Source: an uncultured Paracoccaceae bacterium
Lineage (GTDB): Bacteria > Pseudomonadota > Alphaproteobacteria > Rhodobacterales > Rhodobacteraceae
NCBI GenBank assembly: GCA_947499635.1
Contig: CANMPD010000006.1
Location: 142,659 to 206,658 of the forward strand
Length of the DNA: 64,000 nt
Direction: 5' to 3'
Each line of letters begins with the position of its first letter. The stretch's first letter is position 1. A model generated the notes under the pieces. The model saw only the letters and a list, made by a program, of their open reading frames with translations. It was not told the origin of the DNA and made no database searches. Below, in pieces: positions 16,829-26,882 of the stretch. The position numbers and the translations under genes were made by a program.

Positions 16829-17950
16829 TTGCTGATCTCGCGATATGATGGTTATATTCTGCGCCAAATGATCGCGATGTGGGGATTTGCGACGCTTGTC
16901 CTTGTTGGGGTGTTTTGGATTTCCCGTTCAATTGGTTTGTTTTCTACTCTTTTGGCAGGTGGACATTCGCCTTGGGTGTTTTTTGAGCTGACGGCCTTAA
17001 CCCTGCCGACCCTTGTGCGTACCGTTATGCCAATGGCGATCTTTACTGCGGTTGTGTATGTCACAAACCGTGGCCGGCGTGAAAGCGAGCTGGTGGTGAT
17101 GCAGTCCACAGGCTCGAGTGCTTTACGCCTTGCGCGTCCTGTTTTCTATTTTTCGGCCTTTTGTGCGGTGATGATCGGAGCGATTACATTGGTTCTGCGC
17201 CCGCAATCCTTGGCCTCTTATGAATTACGCGAGACGGAACTGGAAAACGATGTTGCTGCACAGCTTTTGCGTGAGGGGGATTTCCTGCACCCAATAGAAG
17301 GCGTCGTGCTTTATATTGGAAAAGTGGGGTTTGATAGCACATTGCGGGATGTGTTCATTTCAGATCAACGCCAACCAAAGGAGCCACTTACGTATACAGC
17401 AGCTGAGGCGTATTTGGTTCCCCAAGGAAACGCGTTGTATGCAGTTCTGGTGAATGGAATGGCCACGCGATATAATGCCTCCCAAGAGATGTTGTCTGTG
17501 ACTTGGTTCGAGGATTTCACCTTTGATTTGAGCCGCAATCAGCAATTAGACGACGGTGAACGACCTAAGCTAAATGCAGTGCCTTCTCGAGACTTGCTAC
17601 TGAATGCTGATATACTGATTGATCGATATGGTTTTTCCAATGGCGACATCGTGGAAGAGTTCCATGAGCGGCTCTCGTGGATAGGGATTAGTATCGCTGT
17701 TGCATTGGTGGCCTTTGCTGCCTTGATGATGGGGGTGCACTCGCGGTTTGGGCTGTGGGGGCAAATTTCAGTGGCCTTTATTGTCCTAATCGGACTTGAG
17801 GCCTCACGGGGTGTCGTGGCTGGTGTCGTTGCGAACAACCCGTCAATATGGTGGTTGTACCATATTCCAGCACTTGCTGGGGTCTTGTGTTCGGTCTTAT
17901 TGCTTAAATTTTCTGGACGTCCCCTGTTTAGAAAACGAACCATTAGTTAA
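16829..17950 (+). CDS. lptF: LPS export ABC transporter permease LptF
   Basis: 373 residues of the YjgP/YjgQ family. Together with LptG and the ATPase LptB it draws lipopolysaccharide out of the inner membrane and passes it to LptC/LptA. Three N-terminal membrane segments (about 11-32, 47-70, 96-119), a periplasmic beta-jellyroll domain (about 130-270), and three C-terminal segments are visible. The start is TTG 16,829, which fits the usual beginning of the family. lptG normally follows directly, but here the next gene is convergent xerC, so lptG must be elsewhere. Confidence 0.9.
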   Translation: MLISRYDGYILRQMIAMWGFATLVLVGVFWISRSIGLFSTLLAGGHSPWVFFELTALTLPTLVRTVMPMAIFTAVVYVTNRGRRESELVVMQSTGSSALRLARPVFYFSAFCAVMIGAITLVLRPQSLASYELRETELENDVAAQLLREGDFLHPIEGVVLYIGKVGFDSTLRDVFISDQRQPKEPLTYTAAEAYLVPQGNALYAVLVNGMATRYNASQEMLSVTWFEDFTFDLSRNQQLDDGERPKLNAVPSRDLLLNADILIDRYGFSNGDIVEEFHERLSWIGISIAVALVAFAALMMGVHSRFGLWGQISVAFIVLIGLEASRGVVAGVVANNPSIWWLYHIPALAGVLCSVLLLKFSGRPLFRKRTIS

Positions 17951-17975
17951 GCTGGGTTGACATCTCACGCTGGGG

Positions 17976-18896
17976 TTAGGCCTTTGGATGAGAGCGATTG
18001 TAAACATCCATCAAATGCGCAGTGTCCACGGCAGTATAGGCTTGAGTACTGGACAGGGATGCGTGTCCCAACAGCTCCTGAATCGCGCGTAAATCACCTC
18101 CAGCTTCTAAGAGATGCGTTGCAAAGCTATGTCTCAAAGCGTGAGGTGTGGCGCTGTCTGGTAAACCCAATTGCTGGCGCGCGTTGACCATCGCGCCTTG
18201 AATGGCGCCTGAGTTCAATGCTCCGCCACGGACCCCTCGAAATAGCGGGCTAGCACTCTCAAGAGGGTGCGGGCATAGCTGCATATAACGTGCAACTGCA
18301 TTACGTGCGACGGGCAGAACCGGTACCAGTCGTTCTTTGCCACCTTTGCCGGTGATACGTAATGTCGAGGGAAGAGGGGCATCTTTAGCCATCAGCCCAA
18401 GCGCTTCGGAAATGCGTAAGCCGCAGCCATAAAGAAGTGTGACAACGGCGACATCACGCGCAGCGACCCAATCTGTTTGTGATTGTAGTTCAACGGTTTC
18501 AATCACGGCACGTGCCGCATCAGGATCAAGGGGGCGAGGGAGTTTCTTTTGAAATTTTGGACTTCGAATGGATAAGACGGATGCGGGTTCAAAGTTCTCA
18601 CGCTCGGCCAGCCAGCCATAAAAGCGTTTAACCGCTGACAGTTTTCGCGCTAACGACCGTGCGCCTGTTCCATTTTCACGGGCATTGGCCATCCATGCGC
18701 GCATGTCGGTCGTGGTGATGCGCGAGAGGGCTGCCAAACCGTTTGGCTGCCCAAAATGTAGAGTCATGAAAGACAAAAATTCTGTGACATCTCCACGATA
18801 GGCGATCTTGGTATTCTCTGCGATGCCTTCAAGCGCGCCTAGGGTGTCGAGCCAAGATTGCAATGCATCCCGTGCGGCTGGAGAAATTAAGCTCAT
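17976..18896 (-). CDS. xerC: Tyrosine recombinase XerC
   Basis: 306 residues. With XerD it resolves chromosome dimers at dif. The N-terminal SAM-like core-binding domain (about 8-105) is followed by the catalytic domain with R161, K184, H252, R255, H278 and the nucleophile Y287, all in the expected spacing. The start ATG overlaps the stop of the DUF484 gene (ATGA), a conserved pairing in proteobacteria. Nothing suggests an element-borne integrase: length and context are those of the housekeeping copy. Confidence 0.93.
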   Translation of the reverse strand: MSLISPAARDALQSWLDTLGALEGIAENTKIAYRGDVTEFLSFMTLHFGQPNGLAALSRITTTDMRAWMANARENGTGARSLARKLSAVKRFYGWLAERENFEPASVLSIRSPKFQKKLPRPLDPDAARAVIETVELQSQTDWVAARDVAVVTLLYGCGLRISEALGLMAKDAPLPSTLRITGKGGKERLVPVLPVARNAVARYMQLCPHPLESASPLFRGVRGGALNSGAIQGAMVNARQQLGLPDSATPHALRHSFATHLLEAGGDLRAIQELLGHASLSSTQAYTAVDTAHLMDVYNRSHPKA

Positions 18897-19630
18897 GCCA
18901 GCCAGCGTCGCATGATCCGTTCAAAGACACCGCCAAAGAATGCCAATAGATCAGTGCCGTGTTGCGGCGTAAACTGTTGGCCATCCTTTGACCCTAGTAT
19001 CAACAATCCAGGAAGACGGTTGGGGCCTAGATCGAGACGCAGGCAGGCTTCGGATTGGATGTACTTTGCATGATCCCCGTAGATTTGGGCTGTTCCAGAT
19101 GACAGTTGGCGCAATACGATGGGTTGGTTACGGGAGGTCTTGGTGGTACTGCGTGTGACGTATTGGTGAACAAAGCCTGCTTGGACGATTTTTAACGCAT
19201 CGTCCAAGGCTTTGACGTCAGGACTGGATTTGGCTTGTTCACTTTCTAAAATCAAAGCCAATGCATCGACGCGCAGAATTTCGAGAACATCCTTACGTAG
19301 CACGGTTAAAAACGTATCAAAATCGACAGGATCCAACAGGCGGAGTATGGCGCGGTGCACTTGGTCAGTGCCTGCTATGTTTTCATACGCAGCAGAGATC
19401 ACCGATCGATGTGTGTCTTCTAACCGATCCAGACGTGTCTCCAGACGTTCCATGGCAAGGCCACGCATGTCGACAATATTTGCCCCCATCATGCGTTCAT
19501 TCTCTGATACCAAGGCGCGCATGATCACTGGATCGTTTAGGATCATATCGGGATCGGATAGAATCCTGTCACGCGTGTCGTGGTTCAGCTCAGCTTGTGA
19601 CTCTAAGGTATCGGTATTCATGTCGCCCAT
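18893..19630 (-). CDS. DUF484 family protein
   Basis: 245 residues. An N-terminal coiled-coil (about 30-75, NERMMGANIVDMRGLAMERL) leads to a GAF-like domain (about 95-245), the layout of DUF484 proteins, which are commonly encoded directly upstream of xerC. The exact biochemical role is not known. Its stop overlaps the xerC start by four bases, so the two form an operon. Confidence 0.85.
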   Translation of the reverse strand: MGDMNTDTLESQAELNHDTRDRILSDPDMILNDPVIMRALVSENERMMGANIVDMRGLAMERLETRLDRLEDTHRSVISAAYENIAGTDQVHRAILRLLDPVDFDTFLTVLRKDVLEILRVDALALILESEQAKSSPDVKALDDALKIVQAGFVHQYVTRSTTKTSRNQPIVLRQLSSGTAQIYGDHAKYIQSEACLRLDLGPNRLPGLLILGSKDGQQFTPQHGTDLLAFFGGVFERIMRRWLA

Positions 19631-19790
19631 ATTTTATGACTTGCTCGGTATTATCTCTACGCCTGTTCCGGCGGTGATTTGAACCAAGTATGACTTACTT
19701 TAAGGGCGAGACCAATAGCTTTGCATAAAGGGTTGCAAAGGGTGGCTTGTTTGTCGAGGCGCGTATTAAAACACAGTGTAATCTGAGACG

Positions 19791-19819
19791 TTTCAGCCCT
19801 TAAAACAGCAGGGCTGAAA
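19791..19819 (-). terminator. Hairpin downstream of the transaldolase gene
   Basis: A perfect 10-bp inverted repeat TTTCAGCCCT/AGGGCTGAAA with a 9-base loop, 13 bases past the stop of the minus-strand gene. It lacks a clear T-run, so termination or RNA-end protection is likely but not certain. Confidence 0.55.
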
Positions 19820-19831
19820 CATGTGGTGGAT

Positions 19832-20485
19832 TTAAAGGATTTTGATATCGGCTGCTTTAATATCGGCAAGGAATGTGGCCAAGCCTTTATCTGTTAGCGG
19901 GTGGTTGATCATGGATTTGATTACCGCAGGAGGGGCCGTAATGACGTCTGCTCCGGTACGGGCGCTGTCAAGAATATGGTTCACGGTACGAATCGATGCT
20001 GCAAGGATCTGAGTTTCAAAGCCGTAATTGTCATAAATGGTGCGGATATCTTCGATGAGTTCCATCCCATCAAGGTTGATATCATCCAAGCGCCCGATAA
20101 AAGGTGAGATGAATGTCGCACCGGCTTTCGCTGCAAGGAGGGCCTGATTGGCAGAAAAGCAGAGTGTTACATTGACCATATGGCCGTCATCGCTCAGTGT
20201 TTTACATGCCTTAAGCCCGTCCCATGTGAGTGGGACTTTGACTGCAATGTTTTCCGCGATTTCAACGAGCTTACGCCCTTCGGCGATCATGGTTTCGGCA
20301 TCCGTTGCTGTGACTTCTGCCGAAACAGGGCCGTCGACCAGTTCGCAGATTTCTTTTGTCACTTCGATAATGTCGCGACCGGATTTTTTGATCAGCGACG
20401 GATTGGTGGTTACACCGTCCACCATCCCCAGCGCATTGAGTTCGGCGATGGCGTCGATTTCGGCGGTGTCTACAAAGAATTTCAT
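19832..20485 (-). CDS. tal: Transaldolase (small, TalC/FSA type)
   Basis: 217 residues. A single-domain aldolase of the TIM-barrel transaldolase-C/fructose-6-phosphate aldolase group in the pentose phosphate pathway. The Schiff-base lysine is K83 in [17 protein letters not shown] (24-31) and LAASIRTV are other signatures. The family cannot be separated into true transaldolase and F6P aldolase by eye, though the Rhodobacterales orthologue is normally annotated as transaldolase. It is divergent from priA and has a 3' hairpin. Confidence 0.9.
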   Translation of the reverse strand: MKFFVDTAEIDAIAELNALGMVDGVTTNPSLIKKSGRDIIEVTKEICELVDGPVSAEVTATDAETMIAEGRKLVEIAENIAVKVPLTWDGLKACKTLSDDGHMVNVTLCFSANQALLAAKAGATFISPFIGRLDDINLDGMELIEDIRTIYDNYGFETQILAASIRTVNHILDSARTGADVITAPPAVIKSMINHPLTDKGLATFLADIKAADIKIL

Positions 20486-20629
20486 GGGCTTTAGTCCTCT
20501 GGGTGGCTGTGCCTTTATGGTGCTTGGCTTATCTGATCTGTGGCCTTACGAAAAGCGGCAATACGTACCAGTTGTGTTGCTATCGCACTTTGCTGAAACT
20601 GTTGATATTGAGAACTGATTAAAACCGGA

Positions 20630-22846
20630 GTGCATATTCAAAGCATGAGCCCTTCTTCACCCGAATTTTTTGCAACCGGTGCACGTATCGCGGTCTTGAC
20701 TGCGCAGCCGTTAGATCGGCTTTTGGACTACCGTGCGCCGGAAGGCGGGTGTCTGATAGGTGCATTTGTCGAGGTGCCGCTTGGCCCTCGCAAGGTGATT
20801 GGTGTGGTTTGGGGCGCAGGGGGCGGTGATTTCGATGCTGCCAAGTTGCGCTCAGTTATTCGTGTTTTGGATCTTGTGCCGATGCAGGCTGAGATGCGCG
20901 ATTTTTTGCAACGCGCAGGCACTTATACGATGACACCGCTATCCATGATGCTGCGTTTGGCTACGCGTGTGCCGGGGTTGGGTGACCCCCCATCTATGCG
21001 TAAGGTTCTGCAGCGCAGCAGCCATGACCCTGACCGAATGACGGATGCTCGTGCGCGTGTTTTAGATGTGATGCAGGAATATGAGGGGGCGTCTTTTACT
21101 CCCAAAGAGCTTGCTGATTTGGCAGGGGTGACACCATCGGTCGTGAAAGGGCTTGTCAAACAAGGTGCTATCCACGAGGTCGAAGCCCCGCGCGATCAAC
21201 CTTTTGCTACTCTTGATCCTCAGCGTGCCGGAAAAACCTTATCCGCGGATCAAGCCAGGGCTGCAGAAGCGCTTGAGGCAGGAGTCGCGTCAGGTGCGTA
21301 TGGCACTACGCTTTTAAAAGGGGTGACCGGATCTGGTAAAACCGAAGTCTACCTTGAGGCGGTTGCCGCATGTTTACGCAAAGGACGTCAAGCATTGGTT
21401 TTGTTGCCGGAGATTGCACTGACGGCTGAATTTTTAAAACGTGTTGAGGCACGGTTTGGTGCATTGCCTGCCGAATGGCATTCAGGCGTTACGATGACCG
21501 AGCGGCGCAGAGTTTGGCGTATAGTCGGGCAGGGCGGGGCGCAATTGGTGATCGGAGCGAGATCTGCACTGTTTTTACCATATCGCGACCTAGGCTTGAT
21601 TATCATCGATGAGGAACACGACACATCCTATAAACAGGATGAAGGCGTGTTGTATAATGCGCGCGATCTTGCGGTTTGGCGTGCATCTCTGTGTGCTGCG
21701 CAGGTGGTTTTAGCCTCTGCAACGCCATCGCTTGAAACTTGGGTGAATGCGCAAAACGGTAAGTACCGCCGTTTGGATTTGACCATGCGCTTTGGGAGCG
21801 CGGTGTTACCAAAGATGCAGGCTGTCGATATGCGTGCCGAAGATTTACGACCTTCAACGTGGATCTCGCCGACCTTAAAGCAGGCGATGGAGCTACGCAT
21901 TGAACGTGGTGAGCAATCTCTTTTGTTTTTAAATCGTCGCGGATTTGCTCCGGTTACGATCTGTCGTGCATGTGGTGCGCAGGTGGTTTGTGATCATTGT
22001 GACGCCCGCATGGTTGAACACAGGTTTATGAAACGTCTGATGTGCCACCAATGCGGCGCAACCAAACCTATCCCTGATGAGTGCCCTTCGTGTAAAGTCG
22101 AAGGCAAAATGGCCCCTGTCGGCCCTGGAATTGAGCGTCTGGCAGAAGAAGCGACAGAGTTGTTTCCACAGGCGCGGATTGCGGTTCTCAGCTCAGATTT
22201 ATTTGGATCGGCACGTGCGCTTAAAGCACGGGTAGAAGATATCGCCAAGGGCGAGGCCGATATTGTTCTGGGGACGCAATTGGTTGCCAAAGGGCACAAT
22301 TTTCCATTGTTGACCTTGGTTGGTGTGATTGATGCGGACTTGGGTTTGCAAGGGTCGGACTTGCGCGCAGCAGAGCGGACGTTTCAACTCATGCGTCAGG
22401 TATCGGGGCGCGCTGGGCGCGCAGAACGACAAGGCGAAGCTCTGTTGCAGAGTTTCCAGCCTGAACATCCGGTTATTCGTGCCATTTTATCTGGCGACGA
22501 AGAAAGTTTTTGGAAAGCAGAAGCAGCACAGCGCGAGGCCGCAGGTGTGCCACCTTATGGGCGGATGGCAGGTATAATCTTATCAGGAAGCGACTTGGCT
22601 CAGGTCTTTGATCTTGGTTCTGCATTGGCGCGCAATGATGGCCCGATGCGCGCTATTGGTGCACAGGTCTTTGGTCCAGCGCCTGCGCCTATTGCACGGG
22701 TGCGCGGGCGTCATCGTGTGCGGTTGTTGATCAAAGCAGGTAAGGGTGGGGCACTACAACACGCCATCGCGCAGTGGATTGCGCCTGCGCGCTTGTCAGG
22801 TGATCTACGGCTGAATGTAGACATTGATCCGCAAAATTTCTTTTAA
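20630..22846 (+). CDS. priA: Primosomal protein N' (PriA helicase)
   Basis: 738 residues. Restarts stalled replication forks by remodelling the fork and loading DnaB. The 3'-DNA-binding domain (about 15-110) and winged helix (about 135-185) precede the helicase: Walker A GVTGSGKT (231-238), DEEH, and a C-terminal motif QVSGRAGRAER. Eight cysteines in the zinc region (CRACGAQVVC to CPSC) are present. GTG 20,630 and ATG 20,645 are both possible starts; the ATG is 14 bases after GGAG and is the more ordinary choice. Confidence 0.95.
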   Translation: MHIQSMSPSSPEFFATGARIAVLTAQPLDRLLDYRAPEGGCLIGAFVEVPLGPRKVIGVVWGAGGGDFDAAKLRSVIRVLDLVPMQAEMRDFLQRAGTYTMTPLSMMLRLATRVPGLGDPPSMRKVLQRSSHDPDRMTDARARVLDVMQEYEGASFTPKELADLAGVTPSVVKGLVKQGAIHEVEAPRDQPFATLDPQRAGKTLSADQARAAEALEAGVASGAYGTTLLKGVTGSGKTEVYLEAVAACLRKGRQALVLLPEIALTAEFLKRVEARFGALPAEWHSGVTMTERRRVWRIVGQGGAQLVIGARSALFLPYRDLGLIIIDEEHDTSYKQDEGVLYNARDLAVWRASLCAAQVVLASATPSLETWVNAQNGKYRRLDLTMRFGSAVLPKMQAVDMRAEDLRPSTWISPTLKQAMELRIERGEQSLLFLNRRGFAPVTICRACGAQVVCDHCDARMVEHRFMKRLMCHQCGATKPIPDECPSCKVEGKMAPVGPGIERLAEEATELFPQARIAVLSSDLFGSARALKARVEDIAKGEADIVLGTQLVAKGHNFPLLTLVGVIDADLGLQGSDLRAAERTFQLMRQVSGRAGRAERQGEALLQSFQPEHPVIRAILSGDEESFWKAEAAQREAAGVPPYGRMAGIILSGSDLAQVFDLGSALARNDGPMRAIGAQVFGPAPAPIARVRGRHRVRLLIKAGKGGALQHAIAQWIAPARLSGDLRLNVDIDPQNFF

Positions 22847-22997
22847 AGCTAAGGTGGTGTCGAAACTGATGGCGCATGTAAAGGGCCAGTTCGTGACTGT
22901 GTCAAAATATACAGATCGCGGTGTCCAACGGACATAAACACAAAAGAGTACAATTCTTTGCTCGCGTCTCACAGCTTTGCCCCGTAAACGAGAAACC

Positions 22998-24233
22998 ATG
23001 TTTAAGCCATATCCCCTCGCCCAAATCCAAAATTTACCTGCCTGGCGACAACCAGTTGTGTTGTTGTTCTTGATGGCGCTTGCTATGCCGGTCGCCTTTC
23101 GGACCTGGAGTGCTTTGTTGAATAATTTTGTCATCGAGATGGCAAATTTCGACGGAGCCGACATCGGGTTATTGCATACGGTCCGCGAAATCCCAGGGTT
23201 TTTGGCCATCGGCGTGATTTTGATCATCATGCTGATGCGTGAGCAGATTTTGGCAGTTCTCTCTCTGACTGTGCTTGGTTTGGCAACGGCTGTGACAGCT
23301 TGGTTCCCAAGTTATGGTGGAATTTTGCTGATCACATTAATCAGCTCTATCGGGTTTCATTATTACGAAACGGTCAACCAATCACTTCAATTGCAATGGT
23401 TGGATAAAAAACGCGCGCCGCAGACATTAGGTTGGATGGTCGCGGCGGGATCTGCAGCAACAGGTGTTGTTTATGTTATTGTCGTGGTCCTTTGGGAACC
23501 GCTGAATCTTACCTATAATATCGTATATATGGTCGCAGGGCTTGTGACGGCTGGGATTGCTTTGTTTTGCCTGTTGGCCTTTCCACAATTCGAAGCGCCA
23601 ACGCCGCAGGTTAAAAAACTCATTTTGCGGCGTCGATATTGGTTGTATTATGCGATGCAATTCATGGCAGGCGCACGACGGCAGATTTTTGTCGTGTTCG
23701 CAGGTTTCATGATGGTCGAGCAATACGGATTTCAGGTGCATGAAATCACAGCACTCTATCTGGCCAACCTCGCCATAAATATTGTTGCGGCTCCCATGAT
23801 CGGAAAATTGGTTGCACACTTTGGAGAGCGCCGAGCCCTGATTATTGAATATACGGGGCTGGTTTTGGTGTTCCTAGCATATGGTGGTTTATATTGGTTC
23901 GGGTGGGGCTTTGTTATCGCATCTGTTTTATATGTGATTGATCACATTCTGTTTTCCATGGCGATTGCCCTTAAGACCTATTTCCAAAAGATCGCAGACC
24001 CAGCCGATATTGCACCCACGGCGGCTGTTGCCTTTACGATCAACCATATTGCTGCTGTTGGCTTGCCTGTTCCATTGGGGCTGTTGTGGTTGGTCGCTCC
24101 GGATGCTGTCTTTGTGGTTGCAGCAGCGATGGCGATGATTTCTTTGGGTTTGGCATGTCTTATCCCACGCCATCCAGAGCCAGGACACGAGACGATTTTC
24201 AAACATGTGGCAAAGACTGCCACGGCAAGATAA
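22998..24233 (+). CDS. Major facilitator superfamily transporter
   Basis: 411 residues from ATG 22,998 (GAGAAA upstream; an alternative start lies at 22,977). Twelve hydrophobic segments and a central basic loop (KKLILRRRYW) are typical of the MFS. A pair of conserved charged residues sits in the membrane half (WSALLNNFVIEMANFDGADIG region). Substrate cannot be told from the sequence. It stands between priA and prmA in the same direction, with a 130-base gap upstream. Confidence 0.8.
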   Translation: MFKPYPLAQIQNLPAWRQPVVLLFLMALAMPVAFRTWSALLNNFVIEMANFDGADIGLLHTVREIPGFLAIGVILIIMLMREQILAVLSLTVLGLATAVTAWFPSYGGILLITLISSIGFHYYETVNQSLQLQWLDKKRAPQTLGWMVAAGSAATGVVYVIVVVLWEPLNLTYNIVYMVAGLVTAGIALFCLLAFPQFEAPTPQVKKLILRRRYWLYYAMQFMAGARRQIFVVFAGFMMVEQYGFQVHEITALYLANLAINIVAAPMIGKLVAHFGERRALIIEYTGLVLVFLAYGGLYWFGWGFVIASVLYVIDHILFSMAIALKTYFQKIADPADIAPTAAVAFTINHIAAVGLPVPLGLLWLVAPDAVFVVAAAMAMISLGLACLIPRHPEPGHETIFKHVAKTATAR

Positions 24234-24311
24234 CGCAGTTTCGCTTGACCTTGCCGGCACAGCCGCTTAGGCGCGAGAAAATTGTACCATTCACGCCCAT
24301 AGGAGCGAGCA

Positions 24312-25181
24312 ATGCCGACGTTTACTGCATCTACGACTTTGTCAGGAAAAGCCCATGCTGACGTTCTGGCTGAAGCGATGGAAGACTTATATCCAGAACC
24401 AACAGGTGTCGGTGTTTTCGAGGTCGAGGATGGCTCTGATCTGTGGGAAGTGAGTGGTTATTTCATTGAAGAACCAGATCAGGCAGGTCTTGCGCTGTTG
24501 ACTGTGATCCACAAAGCAAAACCATTTACTGTGTCTGAGTTGCCCGAAACTGATTGGCTTGCCCATGTGCACAGTGAGTTGGCGCCGGTAGAGGCCGGGC
24601 GCTTTTTTGTATATGGTAGCCATGATGCCGATAAAGTCCCCGAAGACAAAATCCCACTTTTGATCGAAGCGGCGATGGCTTTTGGGACGGGACACCATGG
24701 CACGACCTTGGGGTGTCTGAAGGCGCTTGATAGCTTGATGAACAATGGTTTTGCGGCTGGCAAGGTGGCGGATATCGGTTGCGGTACCGCCGTTTTGGCA
24801 ATGGCGGCTGCACGTGTGTGGCAAGGGCAGTTCATTGCCTCCGATATCGACGAGGTCGCAGTTGAGGTTGCCGAGGCGAATTTAGAAGCCAATGGTATGG
24901 CAGGTGTCGTCACGTGTGTTGAAGCTGCGGGTTTCGATGCGGCGCCATTGGCGCAAGCGGCCCCGTTTGATTTGATCTTTGCCAATATTTTAAAAGGCCC
25001 GCTTGTGGCACTCAGCCCCGAAGTCGCTGCGCATTTACGTGAGGGAGGCTATGCGATTCTATCAGGTCTTTTGAACGAACAGGCAGATGAGGTGATCGAA
25101 GTTTATTTACAAAATGGCATCAATCTTGTGAAACGTGACGAGATTGGTGAATGGACAACACTGACTTTGTGCCGGAATTAA
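24312..25181 (+). CDS. prmA: Ribosomal protein L11 methyltransferase
   Basis: 289 residues. Methylates L11 using S-adenosylmethionine. An N-terminal substrate-recognition domain (about 1-95) precedes a Rossmann methyltransferase: AFGTGHHGTT near 124-133, motif I VADIGCGTAVLAMAA near 155-169, and the catalytic-loop IFANIL near 225-230. The start ATG has an AGGAGCG ribosome site. A weak AACTGT/ACAGTT hairpin lies at the stop codon. Confidence 0.93.
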   Translation: MPTFTASTTLSGKAHADVLAEAMEDLYPEPTGVGVFEVEDGSDLWEVSGYFIEEPDQAGLALLTVIHKAKPFTVSELPETDWLAHVHSELAPVEAGRFFVYGSHDADKVPEDKIPLLIEAAMAFGTGHHGTTLGCLKALDSLMNNGFAAGKVADIGCGTAVLAMAAARVWQGQFIASDIDEVAVEVAEANLEANGMAGVVTCVEAAGFDAAPLAQAAPFDLIFANILKGPLVALSPEVAAHLREGGYAILSGLLNEQADEVIEVYLQNGINLVKRDEIGEWTTLTLCRN

Positions 25182-25292
25182 CTGTTAAATACAGTTTGTA
25201 GCGGATTTTATTAAGTTTTTCTTGATGTCTAAAGATCGGCGTCTGAAAATGACATTCAGCCATTGGGCGAGATGTTGTTTGGAGCGCAGAGT

Positions 25293-25643
25293 ATGGATCA
25301 ATCTAAGGTCGGTTTTCAAAAACGTTTGCGCGTTATCAACCGGCGTCACAAAGGGTTTGTACAAGATGGGTATCAGGCGCGTCTTCGTGGAGATGGCTTA
25401 ATTGAACTGGTGCCTCGAAGAACGACACGGTCATGGATCTCGGCGCGTGCTGTTGTGTTTGTCATCGCGGCCATTTTTTCAGTTAAGGGATGTTTGATCG
25501 CGTTTCTTGGCAGCGAGAGCTACGATCTGAGAGTGCAAGATTTGTCTGAAGGTGTCTTTGTCGAACGCATGGGGGCCACGATCATGTCTGGTGAACCTGT
25601 TTCGCGATGGATTGCAGAAAAGATTACGCCGTACATTCGTTAA
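25293..25643 (+). CDS. Small single-pass membrane protein of unknown function
   Basis: 116 residues from ATG 25,293, which has GGAG eight bases upstream; a TTG at 25,263 and an ATG at 25,272 lack one. A basic cytoplasmic part (about 1-47) leads to one membrane helix (about 50-70), then a polar tail. Arg/Lys-rich sequence before the helix predicts a cytoplasmic N-terminus. I recognise no family; it appears to be a core chromosomal gene. Confidence 0.65.
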   Translation: MDQSKVGFQKRLRVINRRHKGFVQDGYQARLRGDGLIELVPRRTTRSWISARAVVFVIAAIFSVKGCLIAFLGSESYDLRVQDLSEGVFVERMGATIMSGEPVSRWIAEKITPYIR

Positions 25644-25748
25644 TTGATAATTTTAGACGGCCCATTCTTAGAAGGCCCATTTATTGACTGACCTTGCTGA
25701 TCTTCGTGTCCAGACTTGGACTGTAGAACGCATTTTATTCATAGTATA

Positions 25749-25790
25749 TAATGCAGTGCACCGCATCCGGATTTGGGATGCGATGCATTA
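25749..25790 (-). terminator. Nested hairpin downstream of the DUF1127 gene
   Basis: TAATGCA/TGCATTA and GCATCC/GGATGC form a two-part stem (25,749-25,790) just past the stop of the minus-strand gene. There is no clean T-run, so termination is probable rather than certain. Confidence 0.5.
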
Positions 25791-25810
25791 TTGACGGACA
25801 CGCGTCGTGT

Positions 25811-26014
25811 TTATTTGATGAGCGCCTCGATTTCGCTGCGGCTTATGCCGATATCATCCAGTTCGCGATCAGACAAAGAGTTCAGCGCTTTTTGCGTGCG
25901 ACGGTTGTCGTTCCATGCGGTCAGTGCAAGTCTTAGAAATGCCAATGCAGTACCGATACGGCCATACGTACCAGCGGTGCCACAGTTGCTGCGGGTGGTG
26001 TCAAGAATAGCCAT
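25811..26014 (-). CDS. DUF1127 (YjiS-like) small protein
   Basis: 67 residues. The C-terminal half carries the DUF1127 signature: arginine-rich helix (NDNRRTQKALNSLSDRELDD) followed by IGISRSEI. Small DUF1127 proteins in alphaproteobacteria are linked to RNA metabolism and phosphate or carbon control; the exact role of this one is unknown. It is monocistronic, with a hairpin downstream and a 370-base spacer upstream. Confidence 0.85.
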   Translation of the reverse strand: MAILDTTRSNCGTAGTYGRIGTALAFLRLALTAWNDNRRTQKALNSLSDRELDDIGISRSEIEALIK

Positions 26015-26384
26015 GTCAGGTCCTCTTTCTTCAGTGTTTAAAAAATCATCGATTTGTTCCTAATGCAGCACATAGGTATGAATGATCGGGCCGGCAATTG
26101 GCAAAAATGCAATATACCTTTGCTTAAAATGCATGGCTTTTAGGTGGGATAATTAACCATAAATGAAGGTTTTATAAGGACTTGGATCGCGCGTGTCGTT
26201 TTTGACTATGTAAGTGTCGATACCGTTTCTTTATCGCCTAAAACTTATCATCGATTTCGGTTTTTTATGCGGCGTGGATGAGCCGCGAAAAAATGTACGT
26301 GGACATGTTCTCTATTTGTGCTAGTTTGGATTGAGCTGGTCGAACAAAATAATAATGATTACAGCGTGAAGAAGGCGGGCATAT
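26015..26384. other. 370-base spacer between the DUF1127 gene and ruvC
   Basis: AT-rich spacer between divergent genes. No protein-like frame, tRNA or strong hairpin is visible. It must contain the promoters of the DUF1127 gene and the ruv-tol operon. Confidence 0.5.
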
Positions 26385-26882
26385 ATGCGTATCTTAGGCA
26401 TTGATCCGGGTTTGCGAACCCTCGGGTGGGGTGTGATCGAATCTCATGGTACGCGCTTGACACATGTGGCCAATGGTCATTGTGTGTCCGACGGTGATGA
26501 CTTGGGAGAGCGCCTGCTGTCTTTGTATAATCAAATTTCCGAAGTCATCGAAGCGTATCAGCCTGATCAAGCCGCGATTGAGCAGACTTTTGTTAATAAG
26601 GATGGGGCTGGAACGCTTAAGCTGGGGCAAGCCCGCGGGGTTGCTTTGCTGACCTTAGCAAAAGCTGGTCTATCTGTTGGAGAGTACGCGCCAAATCGCG
26701 TGAAGAAAACGGTTGTAGGAGTCGGACATGCAGACAAGGCACAGGTTCTGCATATGGTGAAACTGCAACTGCCGGGGTGCGCCCCAAAAGGTGCGGATGC
26801 TGCGGATGCTCTGGCGATTGCGATTTGCCATGCCTATTATGGTGGTACACAGCAGCGACAATTACGAGAGAAACGCGCATGA
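26385..26882 (+). CDS. ruvC: Holliday junction resolvase RuvC
   Basis: 165 residues. Cuts Holliday junctions symmetrically during recombination repair. The catalytic acids are D7 (GID), E66 (AIEQ), D138 and D141 (GADAADALA). Length and fold are normal. The stop overlaps the ruvA start (ATGA). It is the first gene of the long ruvC-ruvA-ruvB block that continues into ybgC and the tol genes. Confidence 0.96.
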   Translation: MRILGIDPGLRTLGWGVIESHGTRLTHVANGHCVSDGDDLGERLLSLYNQISEVIEAYQPDQAAIEQTFVNKDGAGTLKLGQARGVALLTLAKAGLSVGEYAPNRVKKTVVGVGHADKAQVLHMVKLQLPGCAPKGADAADALAIAICHAYYGGTQQRQLREKRA